Positions 1 to 7,366 of a stretch of DNA of 16,264 bases are shown here, in pieces. The position numbers were made by a program, and so were the translations under genes. Within the stretch, counting starts at the first letter, position 1; each line of letters starts with the position of its first letter. The notes under the pieces were generated by a model. It made no database searches. It was not told where the DNA came from and saw only the letters and a list, made by a program, of their open reading frames with translations. This DNA is from an uncultured Rhizobiaceae group bacterium (GTDB taxonomy: Bacteria; Pseudomonadota; Alphaproteobacteria; Rhizobiales; Rhizobiaceae), in contig CALAIO010000115.1 of assembly GCA_937923355.1 (NCBI GenBank), positions 1 through 16,264 on the forward strand, read 5' to 3'.

Positions 1-2687
1 AGGTAGTCATCCATGCCTGCATCAAAACATCTTTCCATGTCACCCTTGATGGCGTGTGCGGTGACGCCGATGATCGGGGTGTGATGGTCCATGTCTTTCT
101 CGCGTCTGCGGATTTCTTGTGTTGCCTCATGACCGTTCATCAATGGCATGGAGACATCCATGCAGATAACCTTCGGATTGTGCTTTTGATAAAGTTCAAG
201 CGCCTCCTTGCCGTTGTTGGCAATCAGGAAGTTATAACCTGCGCCTTGCAGGATTTGACGGAAGACAATCTGGTTAACCTCATTGTCCTCTGCAACCAGC
301 ACGTCAATCGTCTGGCTGCCAGGTGTCTTTGCAGAATAATGCCGCGTGCCATCGTCATGTGTTTCAGTAACACCTCTGTCCGAGATGCTGGTTTCTGTAA
401 CACTTGTCGCTTTATCACTTGTCGCTGTATCTCCAGAGGATAATGGTGCACGCTCGGCAATTGCCGGTGTTGAGGCGTGAGTATCATTAAGGGCCGGCAC
501 TTCATCAAGTTGAAGCGATGGCGCGGCCTCCATGCTGGATGTAGCAATCGATGCCGGCACTTTCGTTGGCGGCAGCTTTGATTCTGTATGCGCAGGTGTC
601 ACAGCCGCCTGTACTGCTTCTTCATCACCTGCTTGCTCATGAGTGATATTTTGTAAACCACCTTCCGCATCACGAAGACCCGTTGCACCCACCTGCTTGT
701 TGCCAATGGCATGCACCATGGCGACACCCTCACGGGTCTCACTGCTCTCATCCCGCGCATCCTGCAGAACCCGAATGATCGTTTCCAGCAGAAGCGACGA
801 ACGTGCAGGTTTGACCAAATGGCCCTGAATGCCAAGCGAGGAGAAGTTCTGCCCGTCTTCGGTCTGATCAACAGACGTCAGCATGATCACGGGGATCTTG
901 TTAAGCTGTGCATCAGAGCGAATGGCGATAGCCACCTCGCCACCATTCATATCCGGCATGTGATAATCAAGGATCACACAATCAAGCTCAATCCCCTGTT
1001 GTGCCATGGCACGCATCACTGCCAAGCCTTCAGGGCCGGAGGCTGCTGCCGCACTGTCAAACTTCCACGCCTGCATGTTCTCAAGCAGGATCGAACGGTT
1101 GACCAGATTATCATCAATGATCAACACGCGTGCGCCACTCACATCAACCGGCACATGTTTCTTGCGGGTTGGGTTGCCGTGTACCGGAAGCGTAATCTCG
1201 AACCAGAAGGTAGAGCCCTTGCCAAGTTCGGAAGTAACACCAATATCACCGCCCATCAGATCAACCAGCGAAGACGAGATGGCAAGGCCAAGGCCTGTGC
1301 CCTCGTGCTTGCGGGTAGCACTTTCATCAACCTGTGAGAACTTCTCAAACACACGTGCGGCTTTTTCTTCAGGGATGCCAATGCCGGTATCCTCAATCGC
1401 AACCTTCAGTTTGGCATGACCGCCGTCAACTTCACCGCTGACATCGATAAACACATGCCCTTCTTCGGTAAACTTCACCGCATTGCCCATCAGGTTGGTG
1501 ACAATCTGGCGGATACGCCCGACATCACCGACAAACATCTCGGGCAATTGCGGATCAATGCGCACAACCAGTTCAAGGTCTTTCTCGGCCACCTTGGAAG
1601 AAACAAGCGTTGCAACATCTTCAATCGCTTCACCTATTTTAAACGGTGCAGGGTCAAGTTCCATTTGACCAGCGTCAATCTTTGAGAAATCCAAAATGTC
1701 ATTGATAATCGTCAGAAGTGCTGCACCGGACTTCACAATGATATCAGCAAACGTCTTCTGCTTCTGATCAAGCTCCGTCTTAATCAACAACTCAGCCATA
1801 CCCATAACACCGTTCATCGGCGTACGTATCTCATGAGACATATTAGCCAAAAATTCACTCTTCGCGCGATCCGCGAGTTCTGCGCGTTTGGAGGCTTCTT
1901 TAGCAATTACAGATTGCTTTTTTAAGTTTTTCAACAGGCGATGGATTGCAACATCAAGGGGTACAAAAATGAAAACTCCAATGAATGCTAACGCGCCAAG
2001 AGTGATAATCAGGAAATTTTCTAGAAGCTTACTTTGTTGGGCTACAAACGTTTGTTTTATTTCTGTAAGGGTTATAATCGCATGTTTATGGATATTTGAA
2101 ACCTGATTTTTGTAAGTTGCCTCAATTGTGCGCGCAACCCAGTGCATGTGATCTGGGTATCTGGTATTATCAATTTTCTCTGGGTTTAGAACGGTTGCGT
2201 AATGAACAAACGGATTTTGATCACTCATAAACTCAGAAGTTTTTGTGATTTTACTTGTAATCTTGGGATCTAGCTTATTCCAAAGCCCTTGAAGTTTATC
2301 AAACTCTGTTCTTGCTTCTGCTTGAAAGTAAAGAAGCCCTTTTTTCATAGGAATGACGCGTTCGACAGTTTTAAGCTTTTTCAAAACACGGTTTCGGTCT
2401 TTTACTGTTCTTCCACTTAAAACGATTTCAAGAAACAGATTGTCAATTTTTGCGGGTGTTTCTTCTCCAACGCGTTTTGCTCGCTCAGCAAGAACTTCCA
2501 GTGCATTGTCTGTCGCACTGAATTGCTCATTTACCATACGAATAGAAGCAATTTGCTGATTAATTTCTCGCTGCTCAAAGTAAAACTTGACGCAAATTCC
2601 GCACAACACAATCAATGCCATTGTATAGCATCCGCGCATTATCCACGAAATTTTTGTATCTGATTTTTGGCGGTTTTCTGCTATCAT
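1..2687 (-). CDS. Hybrid sensor histidine kinase with two receiver domains (partial, C-terminus off window)
   Basis: Membrane-bound hybrid histidine kinase of the BarA/LuxQ-like architecture; 895 codons are visible and the frame stays open to base 1, so the C-terminus is missing. The ATG at 2687 is preceded by GGGG seven bases upstream. Order seen: TM1 (about residues 15-33), a roughly 190-residue helical extracytoplasmic region, TM2 (about 225-245), HisKA with H-box [11 protein letters not shown] (phosphoacceptor H285), HATPase with GNAVKFT, DTGIGIP and GTGLGLAIS boxes (about 395-505), receiver 1 (acidic pair D525/D526, phosphoacceptor D574 in [11 protein letters not shown]626), a linker of about 150 residues rich in Ala/Ser/Thr/Glu, then receiver 2 (E800/D801, phosphoacceptor D844 in [10 protein letters not shown]). 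It ends inside DAGMDDYL, a typical receiver C-terminal motif. No known ligand domain is recognisable in the sensor, so the signal is unknown. The gene is divergent from ldtR. The catalytic half is more G+C-rich than the sensor half. Confidence 0.93.
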   Translation of the reverse strand, partial: MIAENRQKSDTKISWIMRGCYTMALIVLCGICVKFYFEQREINQQIASIRMVNEQFSATDNALEVLAERAKRVGEETPAKIDNLFLEIVLSGRTVKDRNRVLKKLKTVERVIPMKKGLLYFQAEARTEFDKLQGLWNKLDPKITSKITKTSEFMSDQNPFVHYATVLNPEKIDNTRYPDHMHWVARTIEATYKNQVSNIHKHAIITLTEIKQTFVAQQSKLLENFLIITLGALAFIGVFIFVPLDVAIHRLLKNLKKQSVIAKEASKRAELADRAKSEFLANMSHEIRTPMNGVMGMAELLIKTELDQKQKTFADIIVKSGAALLTIINDILDFSKIDAGQMELDPAPFKIGEAIEDVATLVSSKVAEKDLELVVRIDPQLPEMFVGDVGRIRQIVTNLMGNAVKFTEEGHVFIDVSGEVDGGHAKLKVAIEDTGIGIPEEKAARVFEKFSQVDESATRKHEGTGLGLAISSSLVDLMGGDIGVTSELGKGSTFWFEITLPVHGNPTRKKHVPVDVSGARVLIIDDNLVNRSILLENMQAWKFDSAAAASGPEGLAVMRAMAQQGIELDCVILDYHMPDMNGGEVAIAIRSDAQLNKIPVIMLTSVDQTEDGQNFSSLGIQGHLVKPARSSLLLETIIRVLQDARDESSETREGVAMVHAIGNKQVGATGLRDAEGGLQNITHEQAGDEEAVQAAVTPAHTESKLPPTKVPASIATSSMEAAPSLQLDEVPALNDTHASTPAIAERAPLSSGDTATSDKATSVTETSISDRGVTETHDDGTRHYSAKTPGSQTIDVLVAEDNEVNQIVFRQILQGAGYNFLIANNGKEALELYQKHNPKVICMDVSMPLMNGHEATQEIRRREKDMDHHTPIIGVTAHAIKGDMERCFDAGMDDY
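361..430. repeat. Degenerate short tandem repeat in the inter-receiver linker of the kinase
   Basis: Two adjacent 15-nt units (401-415 and 416-430) match at 14 of 15 positions and encode the pentapeptides DTATS and DKATS on the minus strand. A second pair, 361-373 and 391-403, matches at 12 of 13 positions and gives repeated VTET. They lie in the low-complexity linker between the two receivers. Repeat slippage would change linker length without disturbing the domains. Confidence 0.6.
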
Positions 2688-2951
2688 TTTATTGCCCCAT
2701 AAATCTGCCTAATACTGTGTAAAAAATTATCGTTAATAAAGGGTGAAATGCTTAGAGCTTTTATGGCGTGTTTGGGTATGTAAAATTCCCAATAATAAAT
2801 TCAGTAAATATTTACCTTGAATTACAAACCTTCTTGGTAACCAGAAATTAATCCTAAGTTTTAATTCGAATTTTATACAAGTGCCGTACAAGTGTCCTCA
2901 GAGCAGGGAAAAATAATCCTGCCTTAATAAAAAAACAGTGAGGCAAAGACC
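2688..2951. promoter_or_regulatory. Divergent intergenic region between the hybrid kinase and ldtR
   Basis: This AT-rich spacer must hold the promoters of both divergent genes. Visible structure: a perfect 12-nt palindrome GTAAATATTTAC at 2804-2815; an 8-nt direct repeat TACAAGTG at 2876-2883 and 2887-2894 (11 nt, one helical turn apart); and a small GCAGG/CCTGC hairpin (2903-2907 with 2918-2922) in the probable ldtR leader. No convincing -35/-10 pair could be assigned on either strand. The ldtR ribosome binding site is GAGG at 2940-2943. Confidence 0.6.
2876..2894 (+). promoter_or_regulatory. Candidate operator: TACAAGTG direct repeat upstream of ldtR
   Basis: Two exact copies of TACAAGTG start 11 nt apart, so they face the same side of the helix, as expected for a regulator bound in tandem or as a dimer. 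They lie about 60 nt before the ldtR start. The core TACAAG also occurs inverted at 3547-3552 upstream of ldtP. Autoregulation by LdtR is an inference; the known LdtR motif was not checked. Confidence 0.3.
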
Positions 2952-3464
2952 ATGAATACAGCACCAGAAATGGTAGGCGAGGCTATCGAACCTTCCTATG
3001 AAGGCGATATCAAAACGCTTTATTTAGATTCACTTACACTTGTTGAGCGTCTACACAGACGTCTTCTTGATGTAATCAAAGACGAGTTTGACCGCAAAGG
3101 TCGCAGCGATATCAATCCTGTACAGGCTCTTTTGCTATTTAATATCGGCAATACAGAGCTAACTGCAGGCGAACTACGCACACGCGGTTATTATTTGGGT
3201 TCAAATGTTTCTTACAACCTTAAGAAACTGGTAGACCAAGGTTATATCAACCACCAGAAATCTCGTGTTGACCGACGTTCAGTACGCGTTAGCCTAACTG
3301 ATGTTGGTAAGGAAGTTGCGGAAATCGTAAACGAACTTTACACGCGTCATATTGGTTCAATTGAGCAGGTTGGCGGCATCAATGGCAGTGAATTTGCTAC
3401 AATGAATAAATCTTTGAAGCGCCTAGAACGCTTCTGGACGGATCAGATTTTATACCGTTTGTAA
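2952..3464 (+). CDS. ldtR: MarR-family winged-helix transcriptional regulator LdtR
   Basis: Cytoplasmic DNA-binding regulator of 170 residues. A winged-helix core is visible: the helix region LTAGELRTRGYYLGSNVSYN precedes the recognition helix ending in LKKLVDQGYI, followed by the wing SRVDRRSVRVSLTDVGKEV, the classic MarR D-R-R-S wing pattern. Long helices at both ends fit a MarR dimerisation domain. The start is the ATG after GAGG with an 8-nt gap. In Liberibacter and rhizobia a closely similar protein next to a YkuD-type transpeptidase is LdtR, which controls ldtP and responds to small aromatic ligands; that identity comes from recalled family knowledge and from synteny with the transpeptidase and glyA. 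A terminator follows it, so ldtP probably has its own promoter. Confidence 0.88.
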   Translation: MNTAPEMVGEAIEPSYEGDIKTLYLDSLTLVERLHRRLLDVIKDEFDRKGRSDINPVQALLLFNIGNTELTAGELRTRGYYLGSNVSYNLKKLVDQGYINHQKSRVDRRSVRVSLTDVGKEVAEIVNELYTRHIGSIEQVGGINGSEFATMNKSLKRLERFWTDQILYRL

Positions 3465-3496
3465 GCAAAGACTTACACACTCACAGTAATTTGATT

Positions 3497-3524
3497 AAGG
3501 CTTGCCGAATTGGCAGGCCTTTTT
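3497..3524 (+). terminator. Rho-independent terminator after ldtR
   Basis: The stem AAGGCTTGCC / GGCAGGCCTT has one G-T wobble and a GAATT loop; the 3' arm runs into a short T-tract (TTTT). It begins 32 nt after the ldtR stop and separates ldtR from ldtP transcription. Confidence 0.8.
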
Positions 3525-3761
3525 CGCGTTTAATGAGCAAAATCTGCTTGTATCATCCATATTTGAACATAAATGATATTTAGTTGAAGATGGAGTTATT
3601 GATAACTGCAACTCTGTGATGTAAGTTACCCTTACGTAAGTAGTGGATTTATGGTAAGGAATTTCTTAAGCAACTGTCTGTATGGATGATCAAGAATCAA
3701 ATAAGTCTAACAGACAGATACCAAACGAATTGCGGGCATTACCGCAAAACTGGAAGTGATG
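3525..3761 (+). promoter_or_regulatory. ldtP upstream region with several palindromes
   Basis: This non-coding stretch precedes ldtP. It contains an inverted repeat AGTTAT-TG-ATAACT (3594-3607), a perfect 10-nt palindrome CTTACGTAAG (3631-3640) and a wider inverted pair CTGTCTGT / ACAGACAG (3674-3681 and 3710-3717, 28-nt spacer) that could form a leader hairpin. The TACAAG core seen twice before ldtR occurs here inverted at 3547-3552. These are candidate regulator sites. I could not assign a -35/-10 pair with confidence. Confidence 0.4.
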
Positions 3762-5009
3762 ATGAAACGTAGAGAATTTATTTCAGGACTAGCAGCAGGC
3801 GCAGGGGTTCTATCAACACCAGCACTCGCAAATGATCCAATCTCATCTATTATCCGCTCTTCAAAGCGGGATAATTGGAGTGACCAATTTGATGCGCGTA
3901 AAGGGGATGCAAAGTTATCCTCAACCAATATTCCTGTTTTCTCGCCCAAAACACCTGAATTTATTCAGCGCGCAATTGCAGAGTATCGTCAAATTAATGC
4001 AAAAGGTGGTTGGCCAGTCGTTCCAGCAACAGAAAAATTACGATTGGGCAACCAGTCACGCAATGTTTTCATCCTTCGGGAGCGTCTAGTCGCTTCACGC
4101 GATCTGGACCCGATGGCTGGCAATTCTGATGTTTTCGATAGTTTGGTTGATGGCGCCGTTAAACGTTTTCAGGCAAGACACGGACTACCTGCTGATGGCG
4201 TTATGGGCAGATACTCTTATGCAGCCATGAACATTCCAACCAGCATTCGCCTTGGTCAGCTTGAAACTAACCTTGTACGTTTACGCTCAATGTCTGGCTA
4301 TCTTGGTGATCGTTATGTGATGGTGAACATTCCTGCAGCACAAATTGAAGCTGTCAACAATGGCGTTGTTGAATCACGCCATACAGCAATTGTTGGTAAA
4401 ACAGACCGTCAGTCGCCAATCATTGCTTCAAAAATCCACGAGTTAAATTTAAATCCTTATTGGACATCACCAAAGTCCATCATTCGTAAAGACCTTATTC
4501 CGTTGATGCGCAAGGATCCGACTTATTTGACACGTAACAATATTCGCATCTTCCCGTGGAGTTCTGATGAAGAAATTTCACCAGAAAGTATTGATTGGAA
4601 TACAGAAGAAGCGGTTGATTTGCGCTTCCGCCAAGACCCTGGCAAAATTAACGCCATGGGTTCAGTGAAGATTAACTTCCCTAATCCGCATGCAGTTTAC
4701 ATGCACGATACGCCGCAACAGGCATTGTTCTCGAAGCTTTTACGCTTTGAATCTTCAGGCTGTGTGCGGGTTCAAAATGTACGCGACTTAATCACTTGGT
4801 TAGCAAATGAAACACCCGGTTGGGATCGTCGCCAAATTGAGCGTGAAATCGAATCCGGTAACCGTACAGACGTCAAGCTTGCGGCTCCTGTTCCAATTTA
4901 CTGGAACTATATTACAGCTTGGTCGACAAAAAGCGGCGTAGTTCAATTCCGTGATGATATCTATTCACGCGACGGTGCAGAACAGCTTGCACTTGGTAGT
5001 TGGGAATAA
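3762..5009 (+). CDS. ldtP: L,D-transpeptidase, YcbB-like YkuD-domain protein (LdtP)
   Basis: Periplasmic L,D-transpeptidase that would form 3-3 crosslinks in peptidoglycan or attach proteins to it. The N-terminus MKRREFISGL..TPALA resembles a Tat signal peptide (twin arginine at residues 3-4, Ala-X-Ala cleavage site near residue 23). A peptidoglycan-binding-like segment follows (VKRFQARHGLPADGVMG, about 130-155), then the YkuD catalytic domain (about 185-350) with H315 in YMHDTP and the catalytic cysteine C334 in SSGCVRV. That SSGCVRV form, instead of SHGC, is typical of the long YcbB/LdtD class. Three in-frame starts are possible (GTG 3756, ATG 3759, ATG 3762); 3762 lies best from GGAAG (5-nt gap). 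Length 415 residues suits the family. It lies next to the regulator LdtR. Confidence 0.9.
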   Translation: MKRREFISGLAAGAGVLSTPALANDPISSIIRSSKRDNWSDQFDARKGDAKLSSTNIPVFSPKTPEFIQRAIAEYRQINAKGGWPVVPATEKLRLGNQSRNVFILRERLVASRDLDPMAGNSDVFDSLVDGAVKRFQARHGLPADGVMGRYSYAAMNIPTSIRLGQLETNLVRLRSMSGYLGDRYVMVNIPAAQIEAVNNGVVESRHTAIVGKTDRQSPIIASKIHELNLNPYWTSPKSIIRKDLIPLMRKDPTYLTRNNIRIFPWSSDEEISPESIDWNTEEAVDLRFRQDPGKINAMGSVKINFPNPHAVYMHDTPQQALFSKLLRFESSGCVRVQNVRDLITWLANETPGWDRRQIEREIESGNRTDVKLAAPVPIYWNYITAWSTKSGVVQFRDDIYSRDGAEQLALGSWE

Positions 5010-5040
5010 AGCAGACTTTCTAAAGTTTGAAATTCCAAAA

Positions 5041-5066
5041 AAATTGGTGCATCACTGCGCCAATTT
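5041..5066 (+). terminator. Hairpin after ldtP, possible terminator
   Basis: A 10-bp stem AAATTGGTGC / GCGCCAATTT with one G-T wobble and the loop ATCACT lies 31 nt after the ldtP stop. The plus-strand T-tract is only three bases (ATTTGACA), so termination may be weak. On the minus strand the stem is followed by seven or more T residues, but no gene reads in from that side. Confidence 0.5.
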
Positions 5067-5091
5067 GACATTCTATATCGTAAAATAAGTA

Positions 5092-5119
5092 TTGGCATTT
5101 CTTAAAACTGCGTTATATC
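5092..5119 (+). promoter_or_regulatory. Candidate sigma-70 promoter of glyA
   Basis: TTGGCA (5092-5097; 5 of 6 to TTGACA) and TATATC (5114-5119; 4 of 6 to TATAAT) are separated by 16 nt. Transcription would begin near 5126, about 65 nt before glyA and just before the leader hairpin. A second TTGACA at 5065-5070 lacks a good -10 partner. Confidence 0.4.
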
Positions 5120-5129
5120 AATTCAATCT

Positions 5130-5154
5130 GCGTCACCAAATCGGGGAGTGGCGC
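5130..5154 (+). other. Leader hairpin upstream of glyA
   Basis: GCGTCAC (5130-5136) pairs with GTGGCGC (5148-5154) with one G-T wobble, leaving the purine-rich loop CAAATCGGGGA. It would sit at the very 5' end of the mRNA from the candidate promoter, 30-60 nt before the glyA start. It does not match a riboswitch class that I recognise. Confidence 0.4.
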
Positions 5155-5191
5155 AAGTTGTTTTACATATAACACGTAAGGAATAAGTCTA

Positions 5192-6484
5192 ATGGCTGCC
5201 AGTCTTGATAGTTTTTTTAATTCTCCACTCAGTGAAGTGGACCCCGAAATTCACGCTGCAATTCAAAAAGAATTGGGTCGTCAGCGTCACGAAATTGAAC
5301 TTATTGCATCAGAAAACATTGTCTCGCGTGCTGTCATGGAAGCGCAAGGCTCTATTATGACCAACAAATATGCTGAAGGCTATCCTGGCAAACGCTACTA
5401 TGGCGGTTGTGAGTTTGTTGATATTGCTGAAACACTTGCAATCGATCGCGCTAAAGAGCTTTTTGGCTGTGAATTTGCAAATGTTCAACCAAACTCTGGT
5501 AGCCAGATGAACCAAGCTGTATTCCTCGCACTACTACAACCGGGTGATACATTCATGGGTCTTGACCTAAACTCTGGTGGTCACCTGACACATGGTTCGC
5601 CTGTTAATATGTCTGGTAAGTGGTTCAATGTTGTATCTTACGGCGTAGACAAAGACACACACCAACTTGATATCAATGAGATCGAACGTTTGGCGCATGA
5701 GCATAAGCCAAAGATTATTATTGCTGGTGGTACAGCTTATTCACGTGAGTGGGACTGGGCTGCATTCCGCAAAATTGCTGACAGCATTGATGCCTATCTT
5801 ATGGTGGATATGTCTCACATTGCGGGTCTTGTGGCTGCAGGCGTACATGAATCTCCAATTCCGCATGCTCACATTTGTACGACAACTACACACAAGTCAC
5901 TTCGTGGCCCTCGTGGTGGTATGATTTTGACAAATGATGAAGCGCTGGCAAAGAAAATGAATTCTGCAGTCTTTCCGGGTCTTCAAGGTGGTCCATTGAT
6001 GCACGTAATTGCTGCAAAAGCGGTTGCATTTGGTGAGGCACTACAGCCAGAGTTTAAAGCCTATTCACAACGCGTAAAAGACAATGCAAAAGCATTGGCT
6101 GCAAGCTTGATGAACAATGGTCTTGATATCGTTTCAGGTGGTACGGACAACCACTCCATGTTGGTTGATCTTCGCCCTAAGAAGGCAACAGGTAAAGCGG
6201 CAGAAGCTTCGCTGGTTCGTGCAGGTTTGACTTGTAACAAAAACGGTATCCCGTTTGACCCTGAAAAGCCTTTTGTAACATCTGGTATTCGCTTGGGTTC
6301 ACCAGCAGCAACAAGCCGTGGTTTTGGTGAAGAAGAGTTCACTGAAATTGGTAACTTCATCACGGAAGTGCTGGATGGTCTTATGGTTGCAAATGATGCA
6401 GACGCAAATCAGGCAGCAGAAGCTGCTGTTCATGCAAAAGTAGTGGAAATGACATCGCGTTACCCGATGTATGACTATCTATAA
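5192..6484 (+). CDS. glyA: Serine hydroxymethyltransferase
   Basis: Cytoplasmic PLP enzyme that interconverts serine plus tetrahydrofolate with glycine plus 5,10-methylene-tetrahydrofolate, the main source of one-carbon units for purines, thymidylate and methionine. The 430-residue protein covers the whole family. Motifs visible: [11 protein letters not shown] near the N-terminus, [15 protein letters not shown] in the substrate region, [12 protein letters not shown] in the cofactor-binding region, DMSHIAGL, and the Schiff-base lysine K235 in [14 protein letters not shown]. The ATG follows TAAGGAA with an 8-nt gap. It lies between ldtP and nrdR, as in other Hyphomicrobiales. Its terminator overlaps the nrdR ribosome binding site. 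Confidence 0.98.
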   Translation: MAASLDSFFNSPLSEVDPEIHAAIQKELGRQRHEIELIASENIVSRAVMEAQGSIMTNKYAEGYPGKRYYGGCEFVDIAETLAIDRAKELFGCEFANVQPNSGSQMNQAVFLALLQPGDTFMGLDLNSGGHLTHGSPVNMSGKWFNVVSYGVDKDTHQLDINEIERLAHEHKPKIIIAGGTAYSREWDWAAFRKIADSIDAYLMVDMSHIAGLVAAGVHESPIPHAHICTTTTHKSLRGPRGGMILTNDEALAKKMNSAVFPGLQGGPLMHVIAAKAVAFGEALQPEFKAYSQRVKDNAKALAASLMNNGLDIVSGGTDNHSMLVDLRPKKATGKAAEASLVRAGLTCNKNGIPFDPEKPFVTSGIRLGSPAATSRGFGEEEFTEIGNFITEVLDGLMVANDADANQAAEAAVHAKVVEMTSRYPMYDYL

Positions 6485-6512
6485 GCTAGCTTCATAAATC
6501 TGAAAATGTTAG

Positions 6513-6545
6513 AAGCCTTTCATCACTAGATGGAAGGCTTTTTCT
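6513..6545 (+). terminator. glyA terminator hairpin that also contains the nrdR ribosome binding site
   Basis: The stem AGCCTTTCATC / GATGGAAGGCT (11 bp, one G-T wobble, ACTA loop) is followed by TTTTTCTTT, a good rho-independent terminator 29 nt after the glyA stop. The 3' arm includes GGAAGG (6532-6537), which stands 8 nt before the TTG start of nrdR at 6546. The same bases therefore act in termination and in ribosome binding. Confidence 0.8.
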
Positions 6546-7004
6546 TTGCGTTGTCCTTACTGCACCAATCACGATACTCAGGTTAAAGATTCGCGTCCGA
6601 CAGAAGATGGGAGCGCCATAAGGCGCCGCCGTATCTGCTCAGGATGTGGCGGACGGTTCACTACTTTTGAACGCGTTCAATTACGCGAGCTTACCGTTTT
6701 GAAGAAATCAGGAAAACGCGTGCCGCTTGATAGAAACAAGCTTACACGATCAGTTTCGACAGCGATTCGAAAGCGTGACCTTGACCCTGACCGTGTAGAG
6801 CAAATGATCTCAGGCATCGTTCGTCAATTAGAGTCCCAATCAGATGGGGACATCACGTCTGACCAAATCGGTAAACTCGTGATGGAAGGCCTCAAACAAG
6901 TAGACGAAGTAGCATACGTTCGCTTCGCCTCAGTCTATAAAGATTTTCAAGAGGCCAAGGATTTCGAAGGTTTCCTAAGCAAACTGGAAGAGGATGATGA
7001 ATAA
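6546..7004 (+). CDS. nrdR: Transcriptional repressor NrdR
   Basis: Zinc- and nucleotide-binding repressor of ribonucleotide reductase genes, which senses ATP/dATP through an ATP-cone. 152 residues, the usual length. The zinc ribbon is CPYC (C3, C6) and [12 protein letters not shown] (C31, C34); the ATP-cone runs from about residue 49 ([16 protein letters not shown]) to 139 ([10 protein letters not shown]). The start is TTG: it gives the canonical N-terminus MRCPYC, the frame is closed by TAG at 6510-6512, and no ATG or GTG lies between. GGAAGG stands 8 nt before it, inside the glyA terminator stem. The stop overlaps the next start (TAATG). It is the first gene of the long coupled operon, and some expression may come from glyA readthrough. 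Confidence 0.96.
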   Translation: MRCPYCTNHDTQVKDSRPTEDGSAIRRRRICSGCGGRFTTFERVQLRELTVLKKSGKRVPLDRNKLTRSVSTAIRKRDLDPDRVEQMISGIVRQLESQSDGDITSDQIGKLVMEGLKQVDEVAYVRFASVYKDFQEAKDFEGFLSKLEEDDE

Positions 7005-7366
7005 TGCCCTATAAACGTTTGGTCATGGAACTTGGTATGGGTACGGATATCCGTGGTCAGGATTATACCAAGGCTGCTGTTCGTGCGGTGGAAAATGCTC
7101 TTCGTCAAAATGCGTTAGTGGTAGCCGATGCTTTTGGCAAAGCGCGTGAGGAAATGAAAGTCGATATTCATATCGGCGCAGGCAAGCCCGAGGAAGTGGA
7201 CAAGGAAAAAATCGCCAGCATTCTACCCTATGGCAATGGCACCGTTACAGCACATGCAGGAGGCATGGATACGTTCAAAGATGATGGCACGCCAGGTACG
7301 ATTATGGTCAACGCGGCATTGATTGTTTATCTCGATCTGGAAGACAGCAAGGAGTGGCTGGCATGA
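7004..7366 (+). CDS. Lin0512-family protein, first of two tandem paralogues
   Basis: 120-residue cytoplasmic protein of the Lin0512 family (function unknown). No signal peptide or membrane segment. Features shared with the next gene: an N-terminal strand and loop ELGMGTDIRGQDYTKAA, a helix (VRAVENALRQ), a central strand that begins with VDIHIG, LPYGNGTVT, a Gly-Gly motif and the C-terminal strand TIMVNAALIVYL. The start overlaps the nrdR stop by one base (TAATG), with GGAAGAGGA upstream, so it is probably translated by coupling to nrdR. The repeated conserved Gly-Gln-Asp-Tyr-Thr-Lys segment looks like an active- or ligand-site loop, but this is inference. Identification as Lin0512 is from memory of the family pattern. 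Confidence 0.8.
   Translation: MPYKRLVMELGMGTDIRGQDYTKAAVRAVENALRQNALVVADAFGKAREEMKVDIHIGAGKPEEVDKEKIASILPYGNGTVTAHAGGMDTFKDDGTPGTIMVNAALIVYLDLEDSKEWLA

Noticed and set aside
711..1337. Plus-strand open frame of 208 codons opposite the hybrid kinase
   Set aside because: It is antisense to the ATPase and receiver 1 coding sequence, where motifs are clear on the minus strand; it has no recognisable domain and no ribosome binding site. The same holds for the plus-strand frames at 54-443 and 1006-1419.
2689..2700. ATG at 2700 on the minus strand as kinase start
   Set aside because: It reads ATG GGG CAA TAA, a stop after three codons and in another frame; ATG 2687 is the real start.
5010..5191. 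Glycine or THF riboswitch before glyA
   Set aside because: Only one simple hairpin is present; I see none of the tandem aptamer cores or conserved loops of those classes.
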